From positions 1 to 22,736 of IMG/VR virus record IMGVR_UViG_3300025151_000328: DNA of 22,736 nucleotides. One strand, written 5' to 3'. Shown in pieces: positions 15,310 to 21,724 of the stretch (position 1 is the stretch's first letter; every line of letters begins with the position of its first letter). The DNA comes from a virus. The notes under the pieces are model-generated. The model made no database searches. It was not told where the DNA came from and saw nothing but the letters and a program-made list of their open reading frames with translations. A program made the position numbers and the translations under genes.

Positions 15310-15693
15310 CTATTTAGAGTTTAAAATCTTTTGAATACCTAAATGTTTCTTATAAATTTTATTAACTATATTCATACTAGATTTAGTTAATGTATTTGTA
15401 GAAACTAATTTAGATTTTATATTAAAGATCTTATTTTTATCTTCCTGATATTCTGCTTCAGAAAAATTATTATAACCTTTACTCTTTAAGATATTATCTT
15501 TTATCAAAGATACTACAGACATTAATTTATCTATCTCTTTAGCTTTATCTAAATTTTCGAACGCAGCAAAAATATTCTCTATTGCACTAGCCTGTTCAGG
15601 ATTTCTTCTACCTAAATCTCTTAATGCTTCTTCATGATCTTTCATTCGTAAAAGCTCATCAGCTAAATATTTTAGTTTCTTTTTAACGTCCAT
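15310..15693 (-). CDS. Small helical protein upstream of the tmRNA (unknown)
   Basis: 127 aa starting MDVKKKLKYLADELLRMKDH. All-helical, lysine-rich, without Cys or obvious motif; the central part (ASAIENIFAAFENLDKAKEI) and the C-terminal part (SSMNIVNKIYKKHLGIQK) could form a helical bundle. It is the first gene after promoter G, whose message has an unusual, almost purely A/T leader of about 90 nt, and the tmRNA begins about 10 nt after its stop, so both should be made from one transcript. Function unknown. Confidence 0.72.
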   Translation of the reverse strand: MDVKKKLKYLADELLRMKDHEEALRDLGRRNPEQASAIENIFAAFENLDKAKEIDKLMSVVSLIKDNILKSKGYNNFSEAEYQEDKNKIFNIKSKLVSTNTLTKSSMNIVNKIYKKHLGIQKILNSK

Positions 15694-15790
15694 AGTATCC
15701 CTAAATAATCTATTATATTATATTATAAATAATCATTAATATTTTTATTATATTACTTATTAACATTATTACTAATATTATATAATATAT

Positions 15791-15822
15791 TTAATATAAT
15801 AAATTTTTTGCAGAAAGGCAAC
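15791..15822 (-). promoter_or_regulatory. Promoter G: GTTG-N20-TATATTAA
   Basis: Minus strand GTTG (15822-15819), 20 nt, TATATTAA (15798-15791). It starts transcription of the 127-aa gene and, by read-through, the tmRNA; no nearer promoter is seen for the tmRNA. The leader from here to ATG 15693 is about 90 nt of almost pure A/T. It sits just after the stop of the 108-aa gene. Confidence 0.65.
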
Positions 15823-15829
15823 TTATTCA

Positions 15830-16156
15830 TTAATAAATTCCATTTTTAATTCCTGCATGAGAGTTAGTCCTCCCTAATCGCACTCCTACATTGTGCGCAT
15901 GCTGAGCATCTCTCAGAGTTTCAATAATACGATTTGTCTCTGAGAAAGTTAACTCATGAGATTTATCACCGATAAATATTTTACCTATTACAGGTCCTTG
16001 AGCATCACCTTGAGGTACTCTATCCCAATCATGTTCGAATCTAATAGATCCCCAAACTTCACCGTAACGACCCGGGTTAAATTTTTTACCTTGATTATGT
16101 CTCGTCTTAGGTGCTTGTTTTTGCCAAGCATGTTTTCTGGTTCTTTTATAAGCCAT
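15830..16156 (-). CDS. Small basic protein (unknown)
   Basis: 108 aa starting MAYKRTRKHAWQKQAPKTRH. The N-terminal 30 residues are strongly basic (Lys/Arg/His/Gln), suggesting nucleic-acid binding; the rest has an alternating pattern (WGSIRFEHDWDRVPQGDAQG, then a helix NRIIETLRDAQHAHNVGVRL). It shares the segment AQGPVIG with the 102-aa protein at 21687-21995. It is separated from the UVR-motif gene by 31 nt. No family recognised. Confidence 0.72.
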   Translation of the reverse strand: MAYKRTRKHAWQKQAPKTRHNQGKKFNPGRYGEVWGSIRFEHDWDRVPQGDAQGPVIGKIFIGDKSHELTFSETNRIIETLRDAQHAHNVGVRLGRTNSHAGIKNGIY

Positions 16157-16187
16157 TTTAATTTAGCAGTTGGGCTGCAAGCCGGTC

Positions 16188-16436
16188 TTAATTTTGAAGT
16201 GCATGTAAAATTATTTGATCACGAAGATAAGCGCACTTCTCATACTCTTCTATCGCGATATAATGTTCTATCATTTTATTTAAAACAGATAATTGTTTTT
16301 TACTATCACCTGGAATTGATTCATCAATACCATTAGTTTTTAGATCATTAAAAAGATCATTAATTAACGAGTTAATTAAATTATGAGTTAATGCTTCTAA
16401 ATCCTCTAATGTTATTTTTCTTCCGTTGATATACAT
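16188..16436 (-). CDS. UVR-motif small protein
   Basis: 82 aa starting MYINGRKITLEDLEALTHNL. Residues 49-77 (VLNKMIEHYIAIEEYEKCAY then LRDQI) match the UVR/UvrB-UvrC interaction motif: two helices with the pattern EYEKAAxLRDQI. This motif mediates protein contacts in UvrB/UvrC, ClpC and McsA. With no other domain, the protein may act as an adaptor or inhibitor toward a host protein with a matching surface. It overlaps the end of the 74-aa gene by 25 nt, and is likely co-translated. Confidence 0.75.
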   Translation of the reverse strand: MYINGRKITLEDLEALTHNLINSLINDLFNDLKTNGIDESIPGDSKKQLSVLNKMIEHYIAIEEYEKCAYLRDQIILHALQN

Positions 16437-16636
16437 TTTTCTATTTCTTTAATTAATTTTTTATCTGATCCTTTATGATAAATATCTAATATGTTACCTG
16501 ACTCATCATCAGTTACAATAAAAGCATCGGGAGTATGTAAATAATTTTTAACAGACTCTAATCCTTCTCTTTTATAGATTGAAATTATATTTTCGATATT
16601 TATCCAACGTTTGTGAAATCCCATAGCATCACTCAT
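16412..16636 (-). CDS. Small protein (unknown)
   Basis: 74 aa from ATG 16636 (MSDAMGFHKRWINIENIISI). A longer TTG start at 16648 is possible, but the ATG overlaps the upstream stop as TAATG, the usual coupling here. The chain shows a helix, then a beta-type stretch (DAFIVTDDESGNILDIYHKG) and a final charged helix (KKLIKEIEKCISTEEK). No motif recognised. Confidence 0.72.
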   Translation of the reverse strand: MSDAMGFHKRWINIENIISIYKREGLESVKNYLHTPDAFIVTDDESGNILDIYHKGSDKKLIKEIEKCISTEEK

Positions 16637-17187
16637 TACATTTTCCAATTTCTGAACGCGTATAGAATATCTTTATCTACCGGTTCGGGTTCTACTTCTT
16701 TTACTTTAACGGGTACAGTAGGCTTAAACGTTTCTAGTATCTCAAATATCTGTCTTCGTTGCATACCAGATATAATTTCATCTTTATAAGCCTGCTCTAC
16801 TTTCTTGATCGCATAAGGTTTATCATCCAACCAAAGCATAGCCTCCTCTAATACTTTCTCAAATTTAGCTCTAGTAAACTCAGGTAACTTTCTCATTACA
16901 CGTTTAGGAGTCTTACTCATATCAGAAGCTTTCGGTTCAGGAATAGATCTACTAGCTCGATATAAACTAGATCCAAATCCGGTTCTACCTTTAGCATCTA
17001 ATTGCTTAAGATATTCTTTAGTATCTTTATTCTTGATAACTTCTATCTCTGAATAAGTAGTCTTACCTGATATAATAGCTCGTACATAATTACGCTCTAC
17101 ATCAGAACATTCAACACAAGTTTTAGTACCAGGTAAAGCTTTAAGTCTAGCTTCAGGAATAACATTACAACATTTTATACAATTCAT
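16636..17187 (-). CDS. DksA/TraR-type zinc-finger protein with extended C-terminus
   Basis: 183 aa starting MNCIKCCNVIPEARLKALPG. C3/C6 and C24/C27 with the RLKALPGTKTCVEC stretch reproduce the DksA/TraR zinc finger (I-x-x-x-RL-x-A-x-P...C-x-x-C), but here the finger is at the very N-terminus and the coiled coil of DksA is absent. The rest (30-183) is helical and basic, with FEKVLEEAMLWLDDKPYAIK and a C-terminal acidic-Pro region (PVKVKEVEPEPVDKD). It may bind RNA polymerase or other partners. The -7 box of its promoter ends 3 nt before the ATG, so the transcript may be leaderless, and no SD is present. Confidence 0.78.
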   Translation of the reverse strand: MNCIKCCNVIPEARLKALPGTKTCVECSDVERNYVRAIISGKTTYSEIEVIKNKDTKEYLKQLDAKGRTGFGSSLYRASRSIPEPKASDMSKTPKRVMRKLPEFTRAKFEKVLEEAMLWLDDKPYAIKKVEQAYKDEIISGMQRRQIFEILETFKPTVPVKVKEVEPEPVDKDILYAFRNWKM

Positions 17188-17190
17188 AAC

Positions 17191-17222
17191 TAAATATAAG
17201 AAAATTAATTTATATATACAAC
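17191..17222 (-). promoter_or_regulatory. Promoter E: GTTG-N20-TATATTTA
   Basis: Minus strand GTTG (17222-17219), 20 nt ending TTTTCT, TATATTTA (17198-17191), then GTT and the ATG at 17187. The start point expected a few nt after the box would fall at or just inside the start codon. Confidence 0.75.
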
Positions 17223-17223
17223 T

Positions 17224-17760
17224 CTACTGAATATTTTCTGACTCGTTAGCCCACTCCATATCTAAATCCTTAGAACAAGGAATAGATTCATAACAAGCAG
17301 GAGAAATATTTTTATCAGCTCCTTTCATATGATAGTCATGCTTTGACCATCCATGACCAACCATCATAAATTTAGTTCTAGGTAGAAGTCCTGAGAAGCA
17401 TCCATAAGAGTATTCTTCGTGAATAGCATAATTTTGCATCATATCTAATTCGTTTCTGAACTCTGTATCAACATCTGCGATAGTATATCCAGAACCATAA
17501 CCAGAGAAGCAAACTAATCTCTGAAGTTTAACTAGCTTAGGAGCATGCTCTTTAAGCAATTCTTCTTCCCAGTCTTCAATCTCAATATCTACTGAATTAG
17601 GAGCACTCGTTAAAGTTTTAAGCTCCTGCTTCCAAACATTAAGAATATTAGTTTTCATTTCAGTAGCAACCATATCATTATGATCGTACATTTCTTGTGA
17701 GTGAGGTTTAGTAATTTCGATTCCGTATTTTACCTCGGCAGGTTTCTTTGCTCTCGCCAT
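17224..17760 (-). CDS. Unknown 178-aa protein with strong promoter
   Basis: 178 aa starting MARAKKPAEVKYGIEITKPH. Residues 1-70 are charged and helical (AEVKYG, TEMKTNILNVWKQELKTL); the middle has Gly/Tyr/Cys-rich stretches (LVCFSGYGSGYTIADVDTEF, EEYSYGCFSGLLPRT), and the end contains His, Cys and Trp (VGHGWSKHDYHMKG, ACYESIPCSKDLDM) that could bind metal. No family recognised. Its leader TATAATTTTAAAATAACACACT-ATG lacks an SD and resembles that of the AAA+ ATPase gene. Own promoter at 17786-17817. Confidence 0.75.
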   Translation of the reverse strand: MARAKKPAEVKYGIEITKPHSQEMYDHNDMVATEMKTNILNVWKQELKTLTSAPNSVDIEIEDWEEELLKEHAPKLVKLQRLVCFSGYGSGYTIADVDTEFRNELDMMQNYAIHEEYSYGCFSGLLPRTKFMMVGHGWSKHDYHMKGADKNISPACYESIPCSKDLDMEWANESENIQ

Positions 17761-17785
17761 AGTGTGTTATTTTAAAATTATAATA

Positions 17786-17817
17786 TAAATATAAGAACTT
17801 TATCTCGAACTTCCAAC
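17786..17817 (-). promoter_or_regulatory. Promoter A: GTTG-N20-TATATTTA
   Basis: Minus strand GTTG (17817-17814), 20 nt ending AAAGTTCT, TATATTTA (17793-17786), 25 nt before ATG 17760. The AAAGTTCTTATATTTA block is identical to promoter B and differs by one base from promoter C. It is followed by TATTATAA in the leader. Confidence 0.8.
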
Positions 17818-17820
17818 TGT

Positions 17821-18030
17821 TTACACGAAAAGTTTTTCACGAAGTCTAGTTATGTGCTTACATTGTCCTCTTCTAAACTGACTAGCAGGACAAGTACAAG
17901 AGAACGTTTCTCTCAGTACGTTTCTAGTAACAGTATAATACTTACGTTTACCTGTTTTCTTATCAATAGAACCCATCTCTCGGTATTTAGCCCAAGGGTT
18001 CTCTTGTCGCATTCTATCTATCCAATCCAT
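17821..18030 (-). CDS. SWIM zinc-finger mini-protein
   Basis: 69 aa starting MDWIDRMRQENPWAKYREMG. C45-x-C47 and C57-x-H59 (FSCTCPASQFRRGQCKHI) form a SWIM-type zinc finger, which is known from bacterial SNF2/MuDR-type proteins and binds DNA or protein. Here it is almost the entire protein, with a helical N-terminal 20 residues and a beta-hairpin (KRKYYTVTRNVLRETFSC). Its own promoter lies at 18049-18080; it ends just before the -33 element of the next promoter. Confidence 0.8.
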   Translation of the reverse strand: MDWIDRMRQENPWAKYREMGSIDKKTGKRKYYTVTRNVLRETFSCTCPASQFRRGQCKHITRLREKLFV

Positions 18031-18048
18031 AATCTAATTATTTATATC

Positions 18049-18080
18049 TAAATATAGGAAAAATATCTCGGGGAGGCAAC
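18049..18080 (-). promoter_or_regulatory. Promoter D: GTTG-N20-TATATTTA
   Basis: Minus strand GTTG (18080-18077), 20 nt, TATATTTA (18056-18049), 18 nt before ATG 18030. A TATAAATA sequence follows in the leader. Confidence 0.75.
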
Positions 18081-18129
18081 TATTTAGGGGGTTATTTTCG
18101 AGGGAGGGTGAGCGAAGCGAACGATGCGC

Positions 18130-18207
18130 TTACGCAAGTGCGAGCAAAAATACTACTATCATTAGAGTAATATATATAGCGGGTGTTACGTCTAGTTTGT
18201 TTTCCAT
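18130..18207 (-). CDS. Possible 25-aa membrane peptide
   Basis: ATG GAA AAC AAA ... GCG TAA encodes MENKLDVTPAIYITLMIVVF-LLALA, one transmembrane helix after a short polar head. It lies in the 221-nt gap between the zinc-binding 65-aa protein and the SWIM protein. Form is right for a small phage membrane peptide, but no SD is seen and it could be chance. The rest of this gap is a GC-richer block (18094-18150, with GCGAAGCGAACG) and A/T-rich sequence with no gene. Confidence 0.45.
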   Translation of the reverse strand: MENKLDVTPAIYITLMIVVFLLALA

Positions 18208-18273
18208 GTATATAAATAGAAAGAGTAACGATATAACATATTAAGCTAATATTAATTCTATATTAAATAATTA

Positions 18274-18471
18274 TTAAGTAAGATACTCGTTTATTTCAGA
18301 GATGGTAGGATAACGTAAACGTAGTAGACACTCATTACACTCCCACTTGTAATTGTTCTCATGAGCCGACCATCGTATAGTTTGATTATTGTGTTTACAT
18401 TTATTTTGTATTGACTCCAGCTCTCGTTTTAGCGCCTGTTGTTGTTGCTGGATATCATCGGCGCGTGACAT
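18274..18471 (-). CDS. Small zinc-binding protein (unknown)
   Basis: 65 aa starting MSRADDIQQQQQALKRELES. N-terminal Gln-rich helix/coiled coil (5-24), then C25/H27 and C45/C48 (NKCKHNNQ ... WECNECLLRL), a possible zinc knuckle. ATG follows the GNAT stop closely (TTAACATG), so it is translated from the same message. Role unknown. Confidence 0.7.
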   Translation of the reverse strand: MSRADDIQQQQQALKRELESIQNKCKHNNQTIRWSAHENNYKWECNECLLRLRYPTISEINEYLT

Positions 18472-18472
18472 G

Positions 18473-18883
18473 TTAACACGTTACTGGACAATCACCGTAA
18501 GGAATCCTTAACTGTGAATTGTCTGATGGAGTTACTGAACGTTCAACATATGTACAAACCTCTCCGGCGGTAAAGCCTTTCTCTATTAGTAATGGTAACG
18601 ATTTAGGTAAGCACCAGGCATATACTGTATAGTCTGGATAAGTAGTGGAAACGTAACCCCAGCGAGTCTCCCAAAGTGATCGAAATATACCTTTACGCCT
18701 ATGATCAGGATGTACCCAAGCATCTAGAAACTTGATTCTACGATCAGGTTCCAATTGCATGAATATATGACCTACGGTAAGGCCATCTACGATAGCCAGC
18801 CATCCCTCTAATCCTTGGGCGTGTGTCTTGAAAGGTGTTATAGTGTGCACTTGAAGTCTCCATGTGTGATTGTATATATACAT
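18473..18883 (-). CDS. GNAT-family acetyltransferase
   Basis: 136 aa from ATG 18883 (MYIYNHTWRLQVHTITPFKT). A longer frame begins at GTG 18946, but the shorter ATG keeps the whole fold. Residues about 30-110 carry the GNAT core: WLAIVDGLTVGHIFMQLE, then LDAWVHPDHRRKGIFRSLWE with the RRKGI acetyl-CoA loop (R-x-x-G-x-G/A variant), and the final YAWCLPKSLPLLIEKGF, where residues of a late strand and helix carry the acceptor site. The GNAT protein may modify a host protein, small molecule or antibiotic-like compound; substrate cannot be read. It sits between the AAA+ ATPase and the 65-aa gene. Base composition is slightly higher in G+C than neighbours. Confidence 0.85.
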   Translation of the reverse strand: MYIYNHTWRLQVHTITPFKTHAQGLEGWLAIVDGLTVGHIFMQLEPDRRIKFLDAWVHPDHRRKGIFRSLWETRWGYVSTTYPDYTVYAWCLPKSLPLLIEKGFTAGEVCTYVERSVTPSDNSQLRIPYGDCPVTC

Positions 18884-18963
18884 ATCATGTACCGGTCTAA
18901 ACAATGGGGCTATAGCAGAAAAAAATTGCCCCGATAGACACACCACATACCCCCCACTCGAGC

Positions 18964-19001
18964 AAAAAAAAATTTTATGATTTACAAGAAATTATTGCAA
19001 A
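18964..19001 (-). terminator. Possible weak terminator after the AAA+ gene
   Basis: Minus strand: TTTGCAA-TAATTTC-TTGTAAA stem (one G-U pair) followed after a few nt by TTTTTTTTT (18964-18972). The stem is AT-rich and the T-run is not directly next to it, so efficiency is uncertain. It lies in the 171-nt gap before the GNAT gene. Confidence 0.3.
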
Positions 19002-19054
19002 TACACGGAAAGCCAGCATCTCTGCCAGCTCTCCTCACACTATGTAGATCCTAT

Positions 19055-20209
19055 TTATTCTGCGGGATCCTCGCTTTCTACATTAAATAAGTCATCTGTA
19101 TTGGCATCCGTAGGGATATACTTCTGAACGATCTGCTTAACGAACGTTCTCTCGCTATCTAACCCTCCAGCATTATCATATTGAGGGTATATAAGTACCA
19201 TAGCAGCCTCCTCTATAGTAAAGCCATCATATATAAGACCAGCCATCTCTACTGAAGCTCTTGTCGATATATGTGTACTAATACGTGGTGCCTCTGTCGA
19301 CATCTCAGTACGTGTGTCGGCAACTATACCACTGATAGCATCTATTGAGTCTGTATCTAGATTAGGATAAAGGTATCGCAAAAGCTCAGCCTCTTCAGTC
19401 TTCGCAAGTACATCCATCTCTACTATAATGAATCTATCTATTAGAGCTCTATCCATTACTCTAGTAGCCGTATATTCATTTCCGATATTCGCAGTAGCAA
19501 TGAACGTCACGCCTTTCGCAACCTTGATAGTAGGAGCACCTTCAGCCTCATCTAGCCTTAGATACCTTTGTCCCTCATCTAATACAGTCATTAGTATATT
19601 ATGAGCTTCCGGATGGGCACGGGATAACTCATCTAAAAGGATCACAGCATTCTCAGTCTGGATAGCTTTGACAAATAATGCCTCCGAGAATACAGTCCCA
19701 TCCTCCTTATTAAAGTGGGTATTACCTATAAGAGTAGCTCGCGGGTCTTGCGTAGCACCTAGGTTAAAATAGAAGTCCGGTCTCTCAAGAGCATTTACAA
19801 CCGACTTCGCAGCCATAGTCTTACCACAACCAGCCGGGCCAGTCATCATAATATTCTTACCTCTCATAGCGCAACGCATAAGGTACTTCCACTTGATATC
19901 AGTCATCTTCATAACTTCAGGACGAAGCTCAGGTGACTTCTGAATAAACGACATAAGCTCTAACTGCTCTTCTGGTACGTCTACCGGAGCGTTAGCCTCT
20001 ACTATCATACGGTCAACAATCTTAGTAGCTACTTTAGACCATTTACCATTCTCTAATACAAAGCTCATACCTTCTTCCCAGGCTTTTTGAGCTGTATTTT
20101 TCCATATTGTAGGATAGTTATCTCCCGCTTGATTGAACGGAATCATATTACCCTTTGAATCTTGAGCTCTCAGAGTGGCTCCATCCTCTTTGTAAATCTT
20201 TACTAACAT
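19055..20209 (-). CDS. MoxR/CbbQ-type AAA+ ATPase
   Basis: 384 aa starting MLVKIYKEDGATLRAQDSKG. Walker A GPAGCGKT at 124-131, Walker B VILLDE at 189-194, sensor 1 region ATANIG at 238-243 and an arginine-finger segment (RVMDRALIDRF) at 250-260 place it in the AAA_5/MoxR group. The first 110 residues are an extra N-terminal domain that could bind a substrate or partner; the C-terminus ends in an acidic tail (TDDLFNVESEDPAE). MoxR-type ATPases remodel or activate partner proteins, often VWA-domain proteins, but no VWA gene is seen in this window. Own promoter B, leader ending AACACACACT-ATG without SD. Confidence 0.9.
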   Translation of the reverse strand: MLVKIYKEDGATLRAQDSKGNMIPFNQAGDNYPTIWKNTAQKAWEEGMSFVLENGKWSKVATKIVDRMIVEANAPVDVPEEQLELMSFIQKSPELRPEVMKMTDIKWKYLMRCAMRGKNIMMTGPAGCGKTMAAKSVVNALERPDFYFNLGATQDPRATLIGNTHFNKEDGTVFSEALFVKAIQTENAVILLDELSRAHPEAHNILMTVLDEGQRYLRLDEAEGAPTIKVAKGVTFIATANIGNEYTATRVMDRALIDRFIIVEMDVLAKTEEAELLRYLYPNLDTDSIDAISGIVADTRTEMSTEAPRISTHISTRASVEMAGLIYDGFTIEEAAMVLIYPQYDNAGGLDSERTFVKQIVQKYIPTDANTDDLFNVESEDPAE

Positions 20210-20234
20210 AGTGTGTGTTTTTTTAAATTATACT

Positions 20235-20266
20235 TAAATATAAGAACTTTATTTCAATTAGGCAAC
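20235..20266 (-). promoter_or_regulatory. Promoter B: GTTG-N20-TATATTTA
   Basis: Minus strand GTTG (20266-20263), 20 nt ending AAAGTTCT, TATATTTA (20242-20235), 25 nt before ATG 20209. The GTTG lies inside the last codons of the 42-aa gene. Confidence 0.8.
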
Positions 20267-20386
20267 TTTCTCCCTATTTATTTTCATAATATATTTCCAC
20301 ATTAATTCGTTGGAAATCTTACCATCATTAAACATTTCTACTGCTTCTGTCACAGTCTTTGGAGGATCGAATAATACTATTGCCAT
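20258..20386 (-). CDS. Small 42-aa protein (unknown)
   Basis: ATG GCA ATA ... GTT GCC TAA encodes MAIVLFDPPKTVTEAVEMFN followed by DGKISNELMWKYIMKINREK and VA. The pattern is a short strand then two helices. It has its own promoter C and no SD. Its last codons contain the -33 element of promoter B. No family recognised, but the coding frame, promoter and placement support a real gene. Confidence 0.65.
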   Translation of the reverse strand: MAIVLFDPPKTVTEAVEMFNDGKISNELMWKYIMKINREKVA

Positions 20387-20408
20387 ATCTTATCTTTTTA
20401 ATTATACA

Positions 20409-20440
20409 TAAATATAAGAACTATTTTCCAATTCTCCAAC
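20409..20440 (-). promoter_or_regulatory. Promoter C: GTTG-N20-TATATTTA
   Basis: Minus strand GTTG (20440-20437), 20 nt ending ATAGTTCT, TATATTTA (20416-20409), 22 nt before ATG 20386. Extended similarity to A and B covers the spacer end and the TATAATT in the leader. Confidence 0.8.
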
Positions 20441-20646
20441 TGTTTCCCCAGTTATTTTCCAGGTTTTTTCCGTAGTCTCCCAGGCAGAATATACACGTCA
20501 GAGAGGGATTCCATAGGAGAGACAAGGGGTTATATAGGAAATTTCAGGGGCTCGCGACACACACCCATGATGTTTTCATTAGAATAATACGCTTAAAACC
20601 TTATATATGCATATATACGTATATTAGTATATAAGTATATTACACT
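20441..20646. other. Gene-poor intergenic region with palindromes
   Basis: About 200 nt without a convincing gene. The part nearest the GIY-YIG stop holds overlapping AT palindromes (TATATATGCATATATA at 20602-20617 and ATATACGTATAT at 20613-20624). The other end is GC-richer (20441-20560) and leads to promoter C. A 20-aa frame starting at 20512 exists but lacks support. Confidence 0.5.
20602..20624. repeat. Overlapping AT palindromes
   Basis: TATATATGCATATATA (16 nt) and ATATACGTATAT (12 nt) overlap by 5 nt. Could be a regulator site, a DNA-unwinding element, or a transcript end structure after the GIY-YIG gene. Confidence 0.5.
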
Positions 20647-21054
20647 TTACCTTCGTACTACATTAAGCTCAGGCAATCCTCCATGCTCGTCATTATACGT
20701 CTGTAGGATCTGTCTTTCCAACGAATGAATGGGAGTATATCTGACCGTATGGCCTAGAATCTCTTCCTCGTAAGTTGCTACATCGTATACCCATACCGAT
20801 AAAGTACCGTTAGATCTCACATACTCTCGTATCCTATCGTTAGTAGTATTCCTTACATGTTTATACATGGTCTGGAATCTAGTTCGTATACATTGAGTGC
20901 ATCCTATCTTGACTATATCTCCCGCTCGATTACGCATTATATATACTCCGTGATGACCTCGATCCAATGGAATGAATGGATAGTGTATATCCACTCCTTG
21001 TTTGAAGTCATCACATGCGTATATATCACAATAATGATTGAATTCGTCCCACAT
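20647..21054 (-). CDS. GIY-YIG nuclease-like protein
   Basis: 135 aa starting MWDEFNHYCDIYACDDFKQG. The GIY-YIG core is GVYIM at 36-40 and VKIG at 48-51, followed by an Arg-rich helix (CIRTRFQTMYKHVRN, where R57/R59 could be the catalytic Arg), a strand with VWVYD, the metal-binding Glu in SLERQILQTY (E113) and the closing LPELN with N131. The second motif is KIG instead of YIG, as in many single-domain members. No extra DNA-binding domain (as in homing endonucleases) is seen, so it may be a host-DNA degrading or repair nuclease. ATG overlaps the upstream stop by 1 nt (TAATG). Confidence 0.78.
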   Translation of the reverse strand: MWDEFNHYCDIYACDDFKQGVDIHYPFIPLDRGHHGVYIMRNRAGDIVKIGCTQCIRTRFQTMYKHVRNTTNDRIREYVRSNGTLSVWVYDVATYEEEILGHTVRYTPIHSLERQILQTYNDEHGGLPELNVVRR

Positions 21055-21161
21055 TATTTCTTTCTTATGTTACGATCTATCCAATCACCTATCTGTGTGG
21101 TTATATACATACCTACCACTATGCCTATTCCAAAGCACATACCCATCATTACTATTTCCAT
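21054..21161 (-). CDS. Small 35-aa membrane protein
   Basis: MEIVMMGMCFGIGIVVGMYI then TTQIGDWIDRNIRKK: one TM helix and a basic C-terminal tail. ATG follows the upstream stop by 3 nt and its stop overlaps the GIY-YIG ATG, so it sits in a tight coupled chain. Function unknown. Confidence 0.7.
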   Translation of the reverse strand: MEIVMMGMCFGIGIVVGMYITTQIGDWIDRNIRKK

Positions 21162-21164
21162 CGG

Positions 21165-21320
21165 TTATCCATCTATTAAATTATTAATCCATAATCTTAT
21201 CAAAGAGATTGCACCCAATCCTATGGCCCATCCCCATTGTTCCAGTACCACATGATGAAATGCCAAACACAACAACAATAAAGGTACTTCCAAAACTTTT
21301 ATCGCTCGTCTCCAGTTCAT
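21165..21320 (-). CDS. Small 51-aa membrane protein
   Basis: MNWRRAIKVLEVPLLLLCLA then a second hydrophobic segment (WGWAIGLGAISLIRLW): probably two TM helices. SD AAGGAG lies 8 nt before the ATG, which overlaps the upstream stop as ATGA. This frame is the real gene; the overlapping longer frame at 21184-21384 is rejected. Confidence 0.75.
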   Translation of the reverse strand: MNWRRAIKVLEVPLLLLCLAFHHVVLEQWGWAIGLGAISLIRLWINNLIDG

Positions 21321-21724
21321 CTGTTCTCTCCTTTATACACCCAATTATACCATAAAGCTGCAAGACCGAACATCGTGAACACACTCAGGAACATATACAG
21401 TATATACATAGGAGTATCACCTTCAGTTACTAAAGCTGGCCATCCCATGGCTATAACCCATATAACAAATATCCAGAACACATTCTTCTCGATCTTACGC
21501 TCTACATACACAGTCTTCTCTTGATTCATTAGTCGACTCAAGGCATCTTGCATATCCTTACCGTATGCCGGCTGTTTATGTATCATACCATCTTTCTCAC
21601 AGATAGTAATCATGTATTTACAATAACCTTTATGGGTATCCGATTTTTTCAATATCTTACAATCGATAGCCCTTCTACGGTCATACTTATGCTTTTTTAA
21701 TTTCGCCATCATTTTCATATTCAT
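21317..21724 (-). CDS. Two-TM membrane protein with basic N-terminus (unknown)
   Basis: 135 aa starting MNMKMMAKLKKHKYDRRRAI; nearby ATGs at residues 3, 5 and 6 are possible starts. Residues 1-75 are basic and soluble (KKHKYDRRRAIDCKILKKSD, then a DGMIHKQPAYGKDMQDALSR stretch), and 81-130 hold two TM helices (NVFWIFVIWVIAMGWPALV; MYILYMFLSVFTMFGLAALW). The cytoplasmic basic domain could bind a partner or nucleic acid. It overlaps the upstream 102-aa gene by up to 38 nt. No known family. Confidence 0.72.
   Translation of the reverse strand: MNMKMMAKLKKHKYDRRRAIDCKILKKSDTHKGYCKYMITICEKDGMIHKQPAYGKDMQDALSRLMNQEKTVYVERKIEKNVFWIFVIWVIAMGWPALVTEGDTPMYILYMFLSVFTMFGLAALWYNWVYKGENR

Noticed and set aside
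18094-18150. GC-richer repeat-like block (GCGAAGCGAACG)
   Set aside because: Only imperfect, short repeats and a weak stem; not a CRISPR array or a clear terminator.
18884-18946. GTG-started extension of the GNAT protein
   Set aside because: Needs a GTG start and adds 21 residues outside the GNAT fold; ATG 18883 suffices.
20453-20512. 20-aa frame starting with ATG near 20512
   Set aside because: Too short, no SD of the local type and no sign of conservation.
21184-21384. 66-aa frame on the minus strand
   Set aside because: It overlaps two better genes (51 aa at 21165-21320 with SD and ATGA coupling, and the 135-aa membrane protein) and has no SD of its own.
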